Source of the DNA: Paraburkholderia oxyphila NBRC 105797
GTDB taxonomy: Bacteria > Pseudomonadota > Gammaproteobacteria > Burkholderiales > Burkholderiaceae
Assembly: GCF_000685075.1 (NCBI RefSeq)
Contig: NZ_BAYD01000030.1
Coordinates: 1-64,000 of the forward strand
Length of the DNA stretch: 64,000 nucleotides
Direction of reading: 5' to 3'
The translations under genes and the position numbers were made by a program. This document shows, piece by piece, positions 37,135 to 46,300 of the stretch; within the stretch, counting starts at the first letter, position 1, and every line of letters starts with the position of its first letter. Under the pieces are notes generated by a model, which saw nothing but the letters and a program-made list of their open reading frames with translations, searched no databases and was not told the origin of the DNA.

Positions 37135-37351
37135 TCATTGCCTCTTTAACAACCTGCACGCCGGCTCGCGGGCGGCGCTGTGCATGTTCGGCCGGCTTCG
37201 CGCGCGGCGCCTCGCCAAGACCGACATAGCGGCCGTGTTCCGCCGCCTGCTCGATGGCCGACTGCGGCAGCCATTTGGCGATCATAACCGTAGCCGCCGC
37301 GCCCAAGCCCACAACTGCCAAACCGAAGAGTGCGAGAGAAACCAAATCCAT
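37115..37351 (-). CDS. Small single-pass membrane protein upstream of gntR
   Basis: The product is 78 aa. Residues 3-26 form one hydrophobic helix (LVSLALFGLAVVGLGAAATVMIA), followed by a basic soluble tail. GGAG stands six bases before the ATG at 37351. The stop codon lies inside gntR (20-bp overlap), so translation of the two is probably coupled. The operator at 37423 lies 72 bp upstream, placing this frame first in the gntR transcript. No family was recognised and no function is proposed. Confidence 0.6.
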   Translation of the reverse strand: MDLVSLALFGLAVVGLGAAATVMIAKWLPQSAIEQAAEHGRYVGLGEAPRAKPAEHAQRRPRAGVQVVKEAMNVVRTH

Positions 37352-37422
37352 TTGAAGCTCCGCAAGATTGAGTCATCGAATGACTCAATCATATGCTGCG
37401 TCGCGACAAAAATCAATATTTT

Positions 37423-37440
37423 GTATGTGATATATCAAAT
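37423..37440. promoter_or_regulatory. Operator upstream of the small membrane gene and gntR
   Basis: GTATGTGATATATCA (37423-37437) is identical to the operator core in front of frc. The right half (ATATCAAAT) departs from the perfect palindrome, so this may be a weaker site. The position 72 bp before ATG 37351 fits autoregulation of gntR. Confidence 0.65.
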
Positions 37441-37751
37441 GCAGACATTCGACATGACAAGGAGCCCATCCTGGAGGAAAGCGCCGCGCGCGGCAAGGGG
37501 CGAGATGACCACCAAGGGACAAAACAAAAGGGGGCGCCAGATCATGTTCTACGCCACCGTCGCCACTCATACTACAAATCTCGTTGACAGCGCATGCGGC
37601 GCCCCAGCACACTCGACCCATGCACACCTCCACCCCCTTCATCCACGCGAACGCGATGAATCACCCGTGCCATATGCCCAAATGCATGGCACGGGGAATG
37701 TGTGCGTACGAGCAATCCGGGTAGTCCAGTCTGTCCTTACGCAAATCACAC

Positions 37752-37785
37752 AGCCCCGCCGACATCGACGGGGCTTTTGTTTTTG
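37752..37785 (+). terminator. Plus-strand terminator just before the DUF2917 gene
   Basis: The stem AGCCCCGCCG / CGACGGGGCT (37752-37761 with 37766-37775) has one mismatch and is followed by TTTTGTTTTT. No plus-strand gene lies immediately upstream, so it ends either a short unannotated transcript or the leader of the DUF2917 gene 45 bp further on. Confidence 0.7.
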
Positions 37786-37829
37786 GGTGGCAGTGCCCCG
37801 TCCGTCGGCTCCCAATATTGGAGAACACG

Positions 37830-38216
37830 ATGGATTCCGCTTCGCAGCAGGCCGATCAGGACGACGCTTTCAGTGCCCTCGCGCACGACGACGCGCTGCC
37901 GGCTGTCTCGATCCACTTTGCCGTGCCCGTTGCCGCAACGCTCACCTGGCGCGTACGCGCCGACAGCACGCTGCGTGTCTACGGCGCGCGCATCTGGCTC
38001 ACGCGCGCCCGTTCGCCCTACGACCATTCGCTGAAGCCCGGCGAAACGCTGCGGGTCTATCGCGGCGAACGCCTCTGGCTCAGCGCTGACGGCGACAATG
38101 CCGCCGCGCGCGTAACGCTCACGAGTGCATGGCGGCCGCCGTTTGCGGCGGTGCGGCGCGCGGCCGCCCGCTGCGCCGGACGGCTGGCGTTGCTCACGGT
38201 GCGTCTCGCGCGCTAA
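37830..38216 (+). CDS. DUF2917 domain-containing protein
   Basis: The product is 128 aa. The central part (LTWRVRADSTLRVYGARIWLTRARSPYD, then GETLRVYRGERLWLSADGD) matches the short beta-rich DUF2917 domain found in Burkholderiales. The C-terminus is Arg/Ala-rich. GGAG is six bases before the ATG at 37830 (MDSASQQ), which beats a TTG four codons upstream. Function is unknown. Confidence 0.82.
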   Translation: MDSASQQADQDDAFSALAHDDALPAVSIHFAVPVAATLTWRVRADSTLRVYGARIWLTRARSPYDHSLKPGETLRVYRGERLWLSADGDNAAARVTLTSAWRPPFAAVRRAAARCAGRLALLTVRLAR

Positions 38217-38294
38217 CGGCCGTGGCCGGTGAGCCATCGGAAGCGGGGTGCCGCACTGCAGGCCCGGCGGCGCTTCACGCCCTACCCTCATGCA

Positions 38295-38332
38295 AAAAAG
38301 CCGGACGCGCCGCCCATGCGGCGCGTCCGGCC
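38295..38332 (-). terminator. Strong terminator of the porin gene
   Basis: A perfect 14-bp G/C-rich stem GCCGGACGCGCCGC / GCGGCGCGTCCGGC (38301-38314 with 38319-38332) with a CCAT loop is followed on the minus strand by six U. It lies about 50 bp past the porin stop codon. Confidence 0.9.
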
Positions 38333-38384
38333 TTCGCAAAGCAAAGCGCGCTAACGCATCAGAACGTGCGTCAGAACGCGCGTG

Positions 38385-39548
38385 TCAGAACTTGTGCCGC
38401 AGGCCCAGGTTGAACATGGTCTGCGTCGACGTTCCGTTGTAGCCGTATGAACCAATCGAAGCCTCGGCCGGCATCGAGCCGCCAGAGCCATCGCCCTGAT
38501 CGCCGCTCGCGTGCTGCCAGCCCGCAGTCATGTAGACGTCGGTACGCTTCGAGAGGCTGTAGTCCGCGCCGATCGAGACCTGGTGGTAATTCGCGCTCGT
38601 GTCGCCATTGGCATGCGTGTAGGTGTAGCCAAGACCGAGCAGGAGCACCGGGCTCAACTGATAGTTCATGAAGCCCTGGCCCGTGTTGTACTTCTCGGTG
38701 CTGCGGAACACCGAACTCGCGTCCGGCGCGTATTGCGAGTTGCTGTAGCCGAGGCCGAACGTGAACAGGCCCATCGAATATTGCGCCGCCGCCCGCGCGA
38801 TGGAAAGTGAGTGAGCGCTCGCATAGCCGCTGTTGATGGGGCCGTCGAAGGTGCCGTCCGAGGTGCTGCTCCAGCCGGTCGTGCGAATGCCGAGGCCGGC
38901 CTGGCTATTGGCCGCATAGAAGTAGCCGCCCGCCACCGCGATGGGCCCGTTGTTGTAGGCGACGGCCGCCGAGTACGACTGCTCGGCGCCCGTGGAGCCC
39001 GCGATGCCGCCGAACGAATACATGGCGGCGGCTTGCAGGCCGTTCCAGACCGGCGTCGTGTACTTGACGGCGTTGTTGACGCGGAAGCTGTTGTCGTAGT
39101 TGTCGACGTCGCCGGGCGTCGCGAAGACCGAGCCGAAGTAGTTGTCCTCGGTGATGCCCTGCACGAGGTCGATCAGCGGGTCGTATTGACGCCCGAGCGT
39201 GAGCGAGCCGTACTGCGCGGCGGTCAGGCCCACGTACGCCTGGCGGCCGAACAGCCGGCCGCCCTGGGCCGATTGGCCCGTCGACGGATTGAAGCCGCTT
39301 TCCAACTGGAAGATGGCCTTGAGACCGCCGCCCAGATCTTCGGCGCCCTTCAAGCCCCAGCGCGAGCCCGAGAGATTGCCGTAGCTGCTGTTGCCGAGCG
39401 TCCAGAGGTTTTTGTCGCCGTTTGCGTGATTGACGTAGGTGATGGAGGTGTCGATGGTGCCGTATAGCGTGACACTGGTCTGTGCATGCGCCACGCCGGC
39501 AGCGCCGAGCGCGACGAACGAAAGCGAAGTCAGGACGAGTCTCTTCAC
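38385..39548 (-). CDS. Outer-membrane porin, Gram-negative (OmpC-like) family
   Basis: The product is 387 aa. The signal peptide MKRLVLTSLSFVALGAAGVAHA is followed by SVTLYGTIDTSITYVNHANG, the classic first strand of betaproteobacterial trimeric porins. SRWGLKGAEDLGGGLKAIFQLESGFN, RQAYVGLTAAQYGSLTLGRQYDP and the C-terminal GLRHKF with terminal Phe are also present. It forms a general diffusion channel for small solutes. The start codon is GTG, with GGGAG upstream. A strong terminator follows. Confidence 0.95.
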   Translation of the reverse strand: MKRLVLTSLSFVALGAAGVAHAQTSVTLYGTIDTSITYVNHANGDKNLWTLGNSSYGNLSGSRWGLKGAEDLGGGLKAIFQLESGFNPSTGQSAQGGRLFGRQAYVGLTAAQYGSLTLGRQYDPLIDLVQGITEDNYFGSVFATPGDVDNYDNSFRVNNAVKYTTPVWNGLQAAAMYSFGGIAGSTGAEQSYSAAVAYNNGPIAVAGGYFYAANSQAGLGIRTTGWSSTSDGTFDGPINSGYASAHSLSIARAAAQYSMGLFTFGLGYSNSQYAPDASSVFRSTEKYNTGQGFMNYQLSPVLLLGLGYTYTHANGDTSANYHQVSIGADYSLSKRTDVYMTAGWQHASGDQGDGSGGSMPAEASIGSYGYNGTSTQTMFNLGLRHKF

Positions 39549-40118
39549 GTCTTTCTCCCGGCGCAGTCAAACTTCCGCAGTCAAACAGCACGTGATCAGA
39601 TCAGACTACCCCCACCGACACGCGAAGTAAAAGAATTAAATAGCGTGTCTCGAATTGTTAACAGCGGGTTCAGAAAGAGGCGTGCGCGGCCGTAAATCAT
39701 TGCGTCGAGCGGCGCAGTCATGCCAGGCGAAGCGAACGTTACAGTGAAAATCCGGCCATGTACGTAGCGCATGATTCATTGAGACCGCCGCGGCATACTC
39801 TTCTATTAGTCAGATAAAAGACGGTGCAACGCGCGGTAAAATCCGGGTCTGCGTTTTTTGCGTGCTCATCCAGCCCCGTTTGCGGTTTCGTCTGACGTTT
39901 ATTCCAAGACCCGGTCAACCGCTCATCCCCTCCACGCGTTTGCAGCATTACCAGTCATTTACTAAGCGTTTACGTTTTGGTTCGCCGTCACGGCCCTCGC
40001 ACTGTGTGTCGCGAAATCGCGCAGCAGCCGGACCAGCGTAACGAACAACATGCGATGCCGCCCCCGAGGAAGCCGGCCACGGCGCCCGGGCGGCATCTGA
40101 GAATCGCCAGGCCAACCC
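39549..40118. other. Divergent intergenic region, porin / mprF
   Basis: This 570-bp region is less GC-rich than its surroundings and must hold the porin and mprF promoters. A 69-codon minus-strand frame (39739-39948) lacks a convincing ribosome site and codon pattern. No repeats or RNA genes were recognised. Confidence 0.5.
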
Positions 40119-42731
40119 ATGCTTGATTTGCCCCCTTCGCGCATTGCGCGCGCCGCCGTCGTGGCGCTGCGCCGCCGCGCCCGCGTCCTGCGCCTGCAGC
40201 GCTTCGTGGCACCAGCCCTGGCCATCGGCATCTGCGCGCTCCTGCTGCTGGTGTTTCAGCACCTCTCGCGTTCCGTCGATTACCGCTCGGTGATCCGCCA
40301 GCTCTGGCACCTGACCCCGACGCAATGGACGGGCGCGCTCGGTGCCACCGCTATCAGCTTCGTCGCGCTCGTCGGGCGCGACGCCATCGGCCTGCGCTAC
40401 CTCGGCGCGCGCGTCTCGCGCGGCGCGCTCTGGGTCGGCGCCATCGCCGGCTCGGCGCTCGGCAACGTCACGGGCTTCGGCGCGCTCACGGGCGGCGCCG
40501 TGCGCTGCCGCGTCTATGGCGGCGCGGGCGTCACGGCCGCGCAGATCGGCCGCATGACGGTGTTCACGAGCGTCACGCTCGCGCTCGCCCTCGCGCTCAT
40601 GACCGCGCTTGGCATGGTGGGCGCCGCCGACACGTTATCGGGCCTGCTGCATCTCTCTCCCGTGGCGCTGCGCTGGATCGGCGGCGTCGTGCTCGCGCTC
40701 GGCGCCGTGCTCGTCGTGGCCTGCCCCGCGCAGGCGCGCGAGATCGAGCCGTTCAAGCGCGCCTGGCTGCGCTTCGCGGTGCCCGCGCGGCGCGACCTCG
40801 TCGCGCAGTTGCTGCTTGCGGCGCTCGACGTGGCGGGCGCGGGCCTCGCGCTCTGGTCGGTGATGCCGCACGCGCATATCGGCTTCGACGACTTCCTCAC
40901 CGTCTACACCGCCGCCATGCTGCTCGGCCTGATCGGCCATACGCCTGGCGGCATCGGCGTGTTCGAAGCGGCGATGGTGTTCGCGCTCGGCGCCAGCGTG
41001 CCGGCGCCCAAGGTGTTCGCCGCGCTGCTCGCCTATCGCGCGATCTACTTCGGCGCGCCGCTCGCGCTCTCGGCCGCGCTGCTCGCCGTATTCGAAGGCC
41101 GCGCGCTCAAGAATCCGCTCAACACGAATTTCGCGCGGCGCGGCGCGCTCGGCGTCTCGCAACTCGCCCCGCTGTTTCTCGCCATCGTCACCTTCGTGAC
41201 CGGCAGCATGCTCGTGATCTCGGGCGCCACGCCCGCGTTCACCCATCGCATCGAGCTGCTGCAAAACTTCATCCCGCTCTGGGTGCTCGAAAGCTCGCAG
41301 TTGCTCGGCAGCCTGTTCGGCGTCTTGCTGCTGTTCGTCGCGCGCGGCCTGTTGCGCCGCCTCGACGCCGCGTGGTGGCTCGCCCTCGTGCTCGCGGTGG
41401 CCAACCTCGCGCTCTCGCTCACCAAGGGTCTCGCCTTCGTCGAAGCGGGCGTGCTGTGCGTGCTGATCGGGCTCCTGCTGGTGACGCGCGGCCGCTTCAA
41501 CCGGCATTCGTCGCTGTTCGCCGAGCCCTTCACACTGGCGTGGCTCGCCTCGGTGGGCTGCGTGATCGCGCTCGCCGTGTGGGTGCTGTTCTTCGCCTTC
41601 CGCGACGTCGAGTACACGCAGCATCTGTGGTGGCAGTTCGCGTTCGACGAACGCGCGCCGCGCGCGCTGCGCGCGACGCTCGGTGCGGGTGTGTTCGCGG
41701 CCGCGCTCGCATCGTGGCAACTGCTGCGTCCGGCGGCGGGCCGTTTCGTGATTCCCGCGAGCGCGGATCTCGCCGAAGCCGCACGCATCGTGCGCGCGCA
41801 GGAACGCAGCGACGCGGGCCTCGCGCTCATGGGCGACAAGAGCTTCCTGTTCTCTTCGTCGCGCAACGCATTCCTCATGTACGCGAAGCACGGCCGCACG
41901 TGGGCCGCGCTGCACGATCCGGTGGGTCCGCGCGACGAATGGCCCGCGCTGATCCGCGAGTTCGTCTCGCTCGCGCACGCGCACAGCGGCCGCGCGGCCT
42001 TCTATCAGGTGCGCGCCGACGCCCTGCCGCTCTATCTCGACGCCGGCCTCACGCTGATGAAGCTCGGCGAGGAAGCCCGCGTGATGCTGCAGGACTTCGA
42101 TCTCAAGGGCCCGCAGCGCGCGCATCTGCGCTATGCGCTCAAGCGCGGCGAACGCGACGGCTTCACCTTCGAGCACCTCGATCCGGCGCAGATGACCGAT
42201 AGCCTGCCGGTGCTGCGCGCGATTTCGGACGCCTGGCTCGAAGAGCGCGACGTGCGCGAGAAGAGCTTCTCGGTGGCCGCCTTCGACGACGACTATCTCG
42301 CCGCGCAGAACGTGCTGCTCGTGCGCCAGAACGGCGCGCCGCTCGCCTTCGTCACCTTCATGACGACTGACCTCAACACCGACGCGACGGTTGGCGTGAT
42401 GCGCCATCTGCCGGGCGCCTCGCCGTACGCGATGGAGTATCTGTTCACGCAGCTCGCGCTGCATCTGAAGGCCGCCGGCTATCAATCGCTCTCGCTCGGC
42501 ATGGCGCCGCTTGCGGGCATGGGGCCGACGCCGCTGGCGTCTTCGTGGCACCGCCTTGCCGGGCTGATCTGGCGTTTTGGCGGCAAGTTCTACAACTTCC
42601 GGGGGCTGCGCGGCTTCAAGAACAAGTTCGCGCCGCGCTGGGAACCGCGTTATCTGGCCGCCTCGGGCTCGATCAGCGTATTCATCACCCTCGCGGATCT
42701 TTCGTTGCTGGCAGGAGGCTGGCGCTCATGA
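40119..42731 (+). CDS. mprF: Lysylphosphatidylglycerol synthase/flippase MprF
   Basis: The product is an 870-aa inner-membrane protein. The N-terminal half has many hydrophobic helices with GNVTGFGALTGGAVRCRVYGGAG and GLIGHTPGGIGVFEAAMV of the flippase domain. The C-terminal cytosolic half (about 540-860) is the tRNA-dependent transferase with LMGDKSFLFSSSRNAFLMYAKHGRTWAALHDPVG, LPGASPYAMEYLF and FGGKFYNFRGLRGFKNKF. It adds lysine to phosphatidylglycerol and flips the lipid outward, reducing surface negative charge and sensitivity to cationic peptides or acid. It overlaps acvB by four bases. Confidence 0.95.
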   Translation: MLDLPPSRIARAAVVALRRRARVLRLQRFVAPALAIGICALLLLVFQHLSRSVDYRSVIRQLWHLTPTQWTGALGATAISFVALVGRDAIGLRYLGARVSRGALWVGAIAGSALGNVTGFGALTGGAVRCRVYGGAGVTAAQIGRMTVFTSVTLALALALMTALGMVGAADTLSGLLHLSPVALRWIGGVVLALGAVLVVACPAQAREIEPFKRAWLRFAVPARRDLVAQLLLAALDVAGAGLALWSVMPHAHIGFDDFLTVYTAAMLLGLIGHTPGGIGVFEAAMVFALGASVPAPKVFAALLAYRAIYFGAPLALSAALLAVFEGRALKNPLNTNFARRGALGVSQLAPLFLAIVTFVTGSMLVISGATPAFTHRIELLQNFIPLWVLESSQLLGSLFGVLLLFVARGLLRRLDAAWWLALVLAVANLALSLTKGLAFVEAGVLCVLIGLLLVTRGRFNRHSSLFAEPFTLAWLASVGCVIALAVWVLFFAFRDVEYTQHLWWQFAFDERAPRALRATLGAGVFAAALASWQLLRPAAGRFVIPASADLAEAARIVRAQERSDAGLALMGDKSFLFSSSRNAFLMYAKHGRTWAALHDPVGPRDEWPALIREFVSLAHAHSGRAAFYQVRADALPLYLDAGLTLMKLGEEARVMLQDFDLKGPQRAHLRYALKRGERDGFTFEHLDPAQMTDSLPVLRAISDAWLEERDVREKSFSVAAFDDDYLAAQNVLLVRQNGAPLAFVTFMTTDLNTDATVGVMRHLPGASPYAMEYLFTQLALHLKAAGYQSLSLGMAPLAGMGPTPLASSWHRLAGLIWRFGGKFYNFRGLRGFKNKFAPRWEPRYLAASGSISVFITLADLSLLAGGWRS

Positions 42732-44113
42732 TTCTTCGTATTCTCTCGCTGCCGCGCCGTGCCGGCGCTGCGGCGGGCGCCGCCATGCTCGCGCTTTGCG
42801 CGGTTCAGGCCCATGCGACGCTGCCGCCCGCAAACACCGCGGTCTCGCACGTCTCGGGCGGCCGCTATGGCGACGTCGCCGTGACGAAACCCATCGGCGC
42901 GATGCGCGGCTTTACCGTGCTGTTCTCCGCGGGCGAGCACTGGAACGCCGCCGACCAGACCCGCGCCGACGCCCTCGCGCAACACGGCGCCATGGTCGTA
43001 GGCGTCGATACTCAACGCTACGCGGCCAACCTCGCGGCGGTGAAGACCGAGACCTGCCACAAGCTCTACGCCGACGCCGAAGCGCTCAGCCATCAGCTCG
43101 AACGCCAGGAGGCGTCGAATCAGTATTTCGCGCCGATCGCGATCGGCAGCGGCGAAGGCGCGCTCATTGCGCAGCGCATGCTCTCGCAGGCGCCCGCGAA
43201 CACGATGGCGGGCGCGGTGTCGCTCGATCCCGCTGCGAAACTCGATGCGCGTTTCGCCCCCTGCCCCGCCGATCCGACGCTCTCGCGCGGCAAGGGCTTG
43301 CCTGGCTTCTACGAGCAAGGCGTGACGACCGTTGCGGGCGCAACCAAACCGGCAGTAGCCGCGTCCGGCGCAACCGGCGCGACACCGCGAACGTTTTCCG
43401 CCACCGTTGCCGATACCGACAAGCTCGTCGCGCTGACCGCGCCGCATCTGCGCGTGCAGGCGGAAAACGAGGAAGACGTGTCGGACCTGCCGCTCGTCGA
43501 GCTGCCTGCCGCGAAGCCGACCGACATGCTCGCCGTCGTGATTTCCGGCGACGGCGGCTGGCGCGACCTCGACAAGACGATCGCCGAGGCCCTGCAAAAG
43601 CAGGGTATTTCGGTGATCGGCTGGGATGCGCTGCGCTACTTCTGGAGCGAGAAGACGCCCGCGCAGACGAGCCACGATCTCGCGCGCGTGCTCAAGACCT
43701 ATGCCGCGCGCTGGCACGCGAAGCACATCGCGCTCGTGGGCTACTCGTTCGGCGCGGACGTGATGCCGTTCGCCTACAACCGTCTGCCCGATGCGCTGCG
43801 CGAGAAGGTGTCGTACATGTCGCTGCTCGGCTTCGCGCCCGACGCCGATTTCCAGATCCGCGTGACGGGGTGGCTCGGCATGCCCGCGAGCGAGAAGGCG
43901 CTGCAGGTGCGTCCGGAGCTCGCGAAGGTGCCGCCTGCGATCGTGCAATGCGTCTATGGCGCCGATGAAAAGGACACGCTGTGCCCGGCGCTGGCGAACA
44001 CCGGCATCGAGCTCGTGAAGACGAACGGTAGCCATCACTTCGACGGCGACTACGGCGCACTCGCGGCGAAGATCATTGCGGGGTGGAAGAAGGAGATTGC
44101 GGCGCGGGGGTGA
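42728..44113 (+). CDS. acvB: AcvB/VirJ-family lipid hydrolase, periplasmic
   Basis: The product is 461 aa. A signal peptide (residues 1-31, ending VQAHA) precedes a VirJ-like alpha/beta hydrolase domain in the C-terminal half: VVISGDGGWRDLDKTIAE, nucleophile elbow GYSFGAD, and a His in TNGSHHFDGDY. In Agrobacterium, AcvB hydrolyses lysyl-phosphatidylglycerol made by the neighbouring MprF-type synthase. The ATGA overlap with mprF here indicates the same pairing. The open frame begins further upstream inside mprF, but ATG 42728 gives the signal peptide. Confidence 0.9.
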   Translation: MILRILSLPRRAGAAAGAAMLALCAVQAHATLPPANTAVSHVSGGRYGDVAVTKPIGAMRGFTVLFSAGEHWNAADQTRADALAQHGAMVVGVDTQRYAANLAAVKTETCHKLYADAEALSHQLERQEASNQYFAPIAIGSGEGALIAQRMLSQAPANTMAGAVSLDPAAKLDARFAPCPADPTLSRGKGLPGFYEQGVTTVAGATKPAVAASGATGATPRTFSATVADTDKLVALTAPHLRVQAENEEDVSDLPLVELPAAKPTDMLAVVISGDGGWRDLDKTIAEALQKQGISVIGWDALRYFWSEKTPAQTSHDLARVLKTYAARWHAKHIALVGYSFGADVMPFAYNRLPDALREKVSYMSLLGFAPDADFQIRVTGWLGMPASEKALQVRPELAKVPPAIVQCVYGADEKDTLCPALANTGIELVKTNGSHHFDGDYGALAAKIIAGWKKEIAARG

Positions 44114-44165
44114 GGTGGCGCGGTTTTTTCACCGCCGCTTAACGGCGATCAGCCTGACTCGAACG

Positions 44166-44205
44166 TAACGCCGCGCGTTGTATGACGCGCGGCGTTATCT
44201 TTTTG
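44166..44205 (+). terminator. Terminator of the mprF-acvB operon
   Basis: A perfect 13-bp stem TAACGCCGCGCGT / ACGCGCGGCGTTA (44166-44178 with 44185-44197) is followed by TCTTTTTG, 50 bp after the acvB stop codon. It isolates the higA-like gene. Confidence 0.87.
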
Positions 44206-44235
44206 TCTGATCGTCACTGAGCTGAGATAGAGGCT

Positions 44236-44520
44236 ATGAAAAAACTCGCGAACGTTCATCCTGGCGTGGTGCTCCAGGAGGAATTCCTCACGCCGATGGA
44301 AATGAGCCAGAACGCACTCGCGCGCGCCATGAACGTGCCGCCGCGCCGTATCAACGAGATCGTGCATGGCGAGCGCAGCGTCACCGCCGACACCGCACTG
44401 CGCCTGTCTTTCGTGTTCGGCACCACGCCGCAATTCTGGATGAACTTGCAGACAGACTACGACCTCGAAGAAGCCGCGAAGCACGTCAACCTCACCGACC
44501 TGCGCCGCCTGGCCGCGTGA
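44236..44520 (+). CDS. higA: HigA-family antitoxin, apparently orphan
   Basis: The product is a 94-aa XRE-type helix-turn-helix protein. MKKLANVHPGVVLQEEFLTPM, SQNALARAMNVPPRRINEIVHGERSVTADTALRL and FGTTPQFWMNLQ are diagnostic of the HigA addiction-module antitoxin. In higBA loci the toxin gene normally lies just upstream, but only 122 bp with a terminator separate this gene from acvB, and downstream is the convergent ahpF. It is either a solitary antitoxin or a stand-alone regulator. Confidence 0.9.
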   Translation: MKKLANVHPGVVLQEEFLTPMEMSQNALARAMNVPPRRINEIVHGERSVTADTALRLSFVFGTTPQFWMNLQTDYDLEEAAKHVNLTDLRRLAA

Positions 44521-44550
44521 TCCCCGCGCCTGCGGACAACCCATACAGGC

Positions 44551-44576
44551 AAAAAAACGCCGGCTAAAAGCCGGCG
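44551..44576 (-). terminator. Terminator of ahpF
   Basis: The stem CGCCGGCT / AGCCGGCG (44558-44565 with 44569-44576) with an AAA loop is followed on the minus strand by seven U. It lies about 40 bp past the ahpF stop codon. Confidence 0.87.
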
Positions 44577-44614
44577 CGTTCAAAGAGAGACAAACTTGTC
44601 TGGCCTTTGGGGGC

Positions 44615-46216
44615 TCAAGCCTCCACGGCCGCTGCCCTGGCGTCTTCTTCCTGCTCCACAGACGAGCGGATCAGGTAGTCGAACGCGCCAAGCGAAGCTT
44701 TCGCGCCTTCGCCCACGGCAATCACGATCTGCTTGAACGGCACGGTCGTCACGTCGCCCGCGGCGAACACGCCCGGCACCGAGGTCTGGCCCTTCGCGTC
44801 CACTTCGATCTCGCCGTGCTTCGAGAGCGCCACCGTGCCCTTGAGGAATTCGGTATTCGGCACGAGACCGATCTGCACGAACACGCCTTCGAGCTCGACG
44901 CGATGCTTCTCGCCCGTGGTGCGCTCGAGATATGCGAGGCCCGTGACCTTCTGGCCGTCGCCGGAAATCTCCGTCGTCTGCGCGTTCACGTGCACCGTGA
45001 CGTTCGGCAGGCTGCGCAGCTTACGCTGGAGCACTTCGTCCGCACGCAGTTGCGCGCCGAATTCGAGCAGCGTCACATGGCTCACGATGCCCGCGAGGTC
45101 GATGGCCGCTTCCACACCCGAGTTGCCCCCGCCGATCACGGCGACGCGCTTGCCCTTGAAGAGCGGGCCGTCGCAGTGCGGGCAGTACGCCACGCCCTTG
45201 TTGCGGTATTCCTGCTCGCCCGGCACGTCCACGTTGCGCCAGCGCGCGCCCGTGGCCAGCACCACGCTCTTCGCGCGCAGCGTCGCGCCGCTTTGCGTGC
45301 GTACTTCGAAGCCATTGCCCACGGCGGTGAGTGCCTCGGCGCGCTGCAGATTCATGATGTCGACGTCATAGGCGCGCACGTGCTGCTCGAGCGCCGTCGC
45401 GAACTTCGGCCCTTCCGTTTCCTTCACCGAGACAAAGTTCTCGATGGACATCGTGTCGAGCACCTGGCCGCCGAAGCGCTCGGCGAGCACGCCGGTGCGA
45501 ATGCCCTTGCGCGCCGCGTAGATCGCGGCCGCCGCGCCAGCGGGTCCGCCGCCGACGATCAGCATGTCGAAAACGTCCTTCTGGTTCAGCTTTTCGGCGG
45601 CACGCGCCGAGGCGCCGGTATCGAGCTTCGCGAGGATCTCTTCGACGCCCATGCGGCCCTGGCCGAACACTTCGCCGTTCAGATAAATGGTCGGCACGGC
45701 CATGATCTGGCGCTTCTCGACTTCGTCCTGGAACAGCGCACCGTCGATCGTGACGATCTGCACGTTCGGGTTGAGCGCGGCCATCGCGTTGATCGACTGC
45801 ACGACTTCCGGGCAGTTCTGGCACGACAGCGACATATAGACTTCGAACGTGAACGCGCCGTCGAGCGCCTTCACCTGTTCGATCACTTCGTTCTCGAGCT
45901 TGACCGGGTGGCCGCCCACCTGCAGCAGCGCGAGCACGAGCGACGTGAATTCATGGCCCATCGGAATGCCCGCGAACGTCACCTTGACGTCGGAGTTCGC
46001 GCGCTTGATCTCGAACGACGGGGTACGCGCGTCGCCGGCTGCGGCGCCACGGCGTTCCTCGAGCGTGATCCGATCCGAGAGCGAAGCGATGTCCTGCAGC
46101 AGTTGCTGCAGTTCTTGCGACTTCTCGCCGTCGTCCAGGTACGCAACGATCTCGATCGACTGCGTGACTTTTTCGAGGTAGCTTTTCAGTTGGGTCTTGA
46201 GATTTGCGTCGAGCAT
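44615..46216 (-). CDS. ahpF: Alkyl hydroperoxide reductase subunit F
   Basis: The 533-aa flavoprotein passes electrons from NADH to AhpC. The N-terminal double-thioredoxin region carries the CQNC redox pair ([12 protein letters not shown]). The thioredoxin-reductase-like body has the FAD motif [17 protein letters not shown], the second redox pair in [10 protein letters not shown], the NADH motif [17 protein letters not shown], and [15 protein letters not shown] near the end. It is about a dozen residues longer than the E. coli enzyme, mostly at the C-terminus. It follows ahpC by 180 bp. Confidence 0.97.
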   Translation of the reverse strand: MLDANLKTQLKSYLEKVTQSIEIVAYLDDGEKSQELQQLLQDIASLSDRITLEERRGAAAGDARTPSFEIKRANSDVKVTFAGIPMGHEFTSLVLALLQVGGHPVKLENEVIEQVKALDGAFTFEVYMSLSCQNCPEVVQSINAMAALNPNVQIVTIDGALFQDEVEKRQIMAVPTIYLNGEVFGQGRMGVEEILAKLDTGASARAAEKLNQKDVFDMLIVGGGPAGAAAAIYAARKGIRTGVLAERFGGQVLDTMSIENFVSVKETEGPKFATALEQHVRAYDVDIMNLQRAEALTAVGNGFEVRTQSGATLRAKSVVLATGARWRNVDVPGEQEYRNKGVAYCPHCDGPLFKGKRVAVIGGGNSGVEAAIDLAGIVSHVTLLEFGAQLRADEVLQRKLRSLPNVTVHVNAQTTEISGDGQKVTGLAYLERTTGEKHRVELEGVFVQIGLVPNTEFLKGTVALSKHGEIEVDAKGQTSVPGVFAAGDVTTVPFKQIVIAVGEGAKASLGAFDYLIRSSVEQEEDARAAAVEA

Positions 46217-46300
46217 GGCGTGTTCCGGCTAGAGAAGAAGCGTTGGAATGCTAATTAATTTTTGCTGTTGCGAAAGCTTTTTGGGCCTTGCAGCGAGGCG

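Larger units (their letters stand above)
37352..37829. other. Intergenic region with operator and terminator, no gene
   Basis: This 478-bp region holds the second copy of the oxalate-locus operator (37423-37440) and a plus-strand terminator (37752-37785). Short open frames on both strands are not protein-like. Confidence 0.5.

Noticed and set aside
37385-37642. 85-codon minus-strand frame upstream of the gntR transcript
   Set aside because: It covers the operator and promoter zone and has no recognisable features.
39739-39948. 69-codon frame between porin and mprF
   Set aside because: No ribosome site and no protein-like pattern; likely chance in the less GC-rich promoter region.
40635-42551. 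638-codon minus-strand frame opposite mprF
   Set aside because: Arg/Glu/His-rich shadow typical of the antisense of high-GC genes; mprF on the plus strand is unmistakable.
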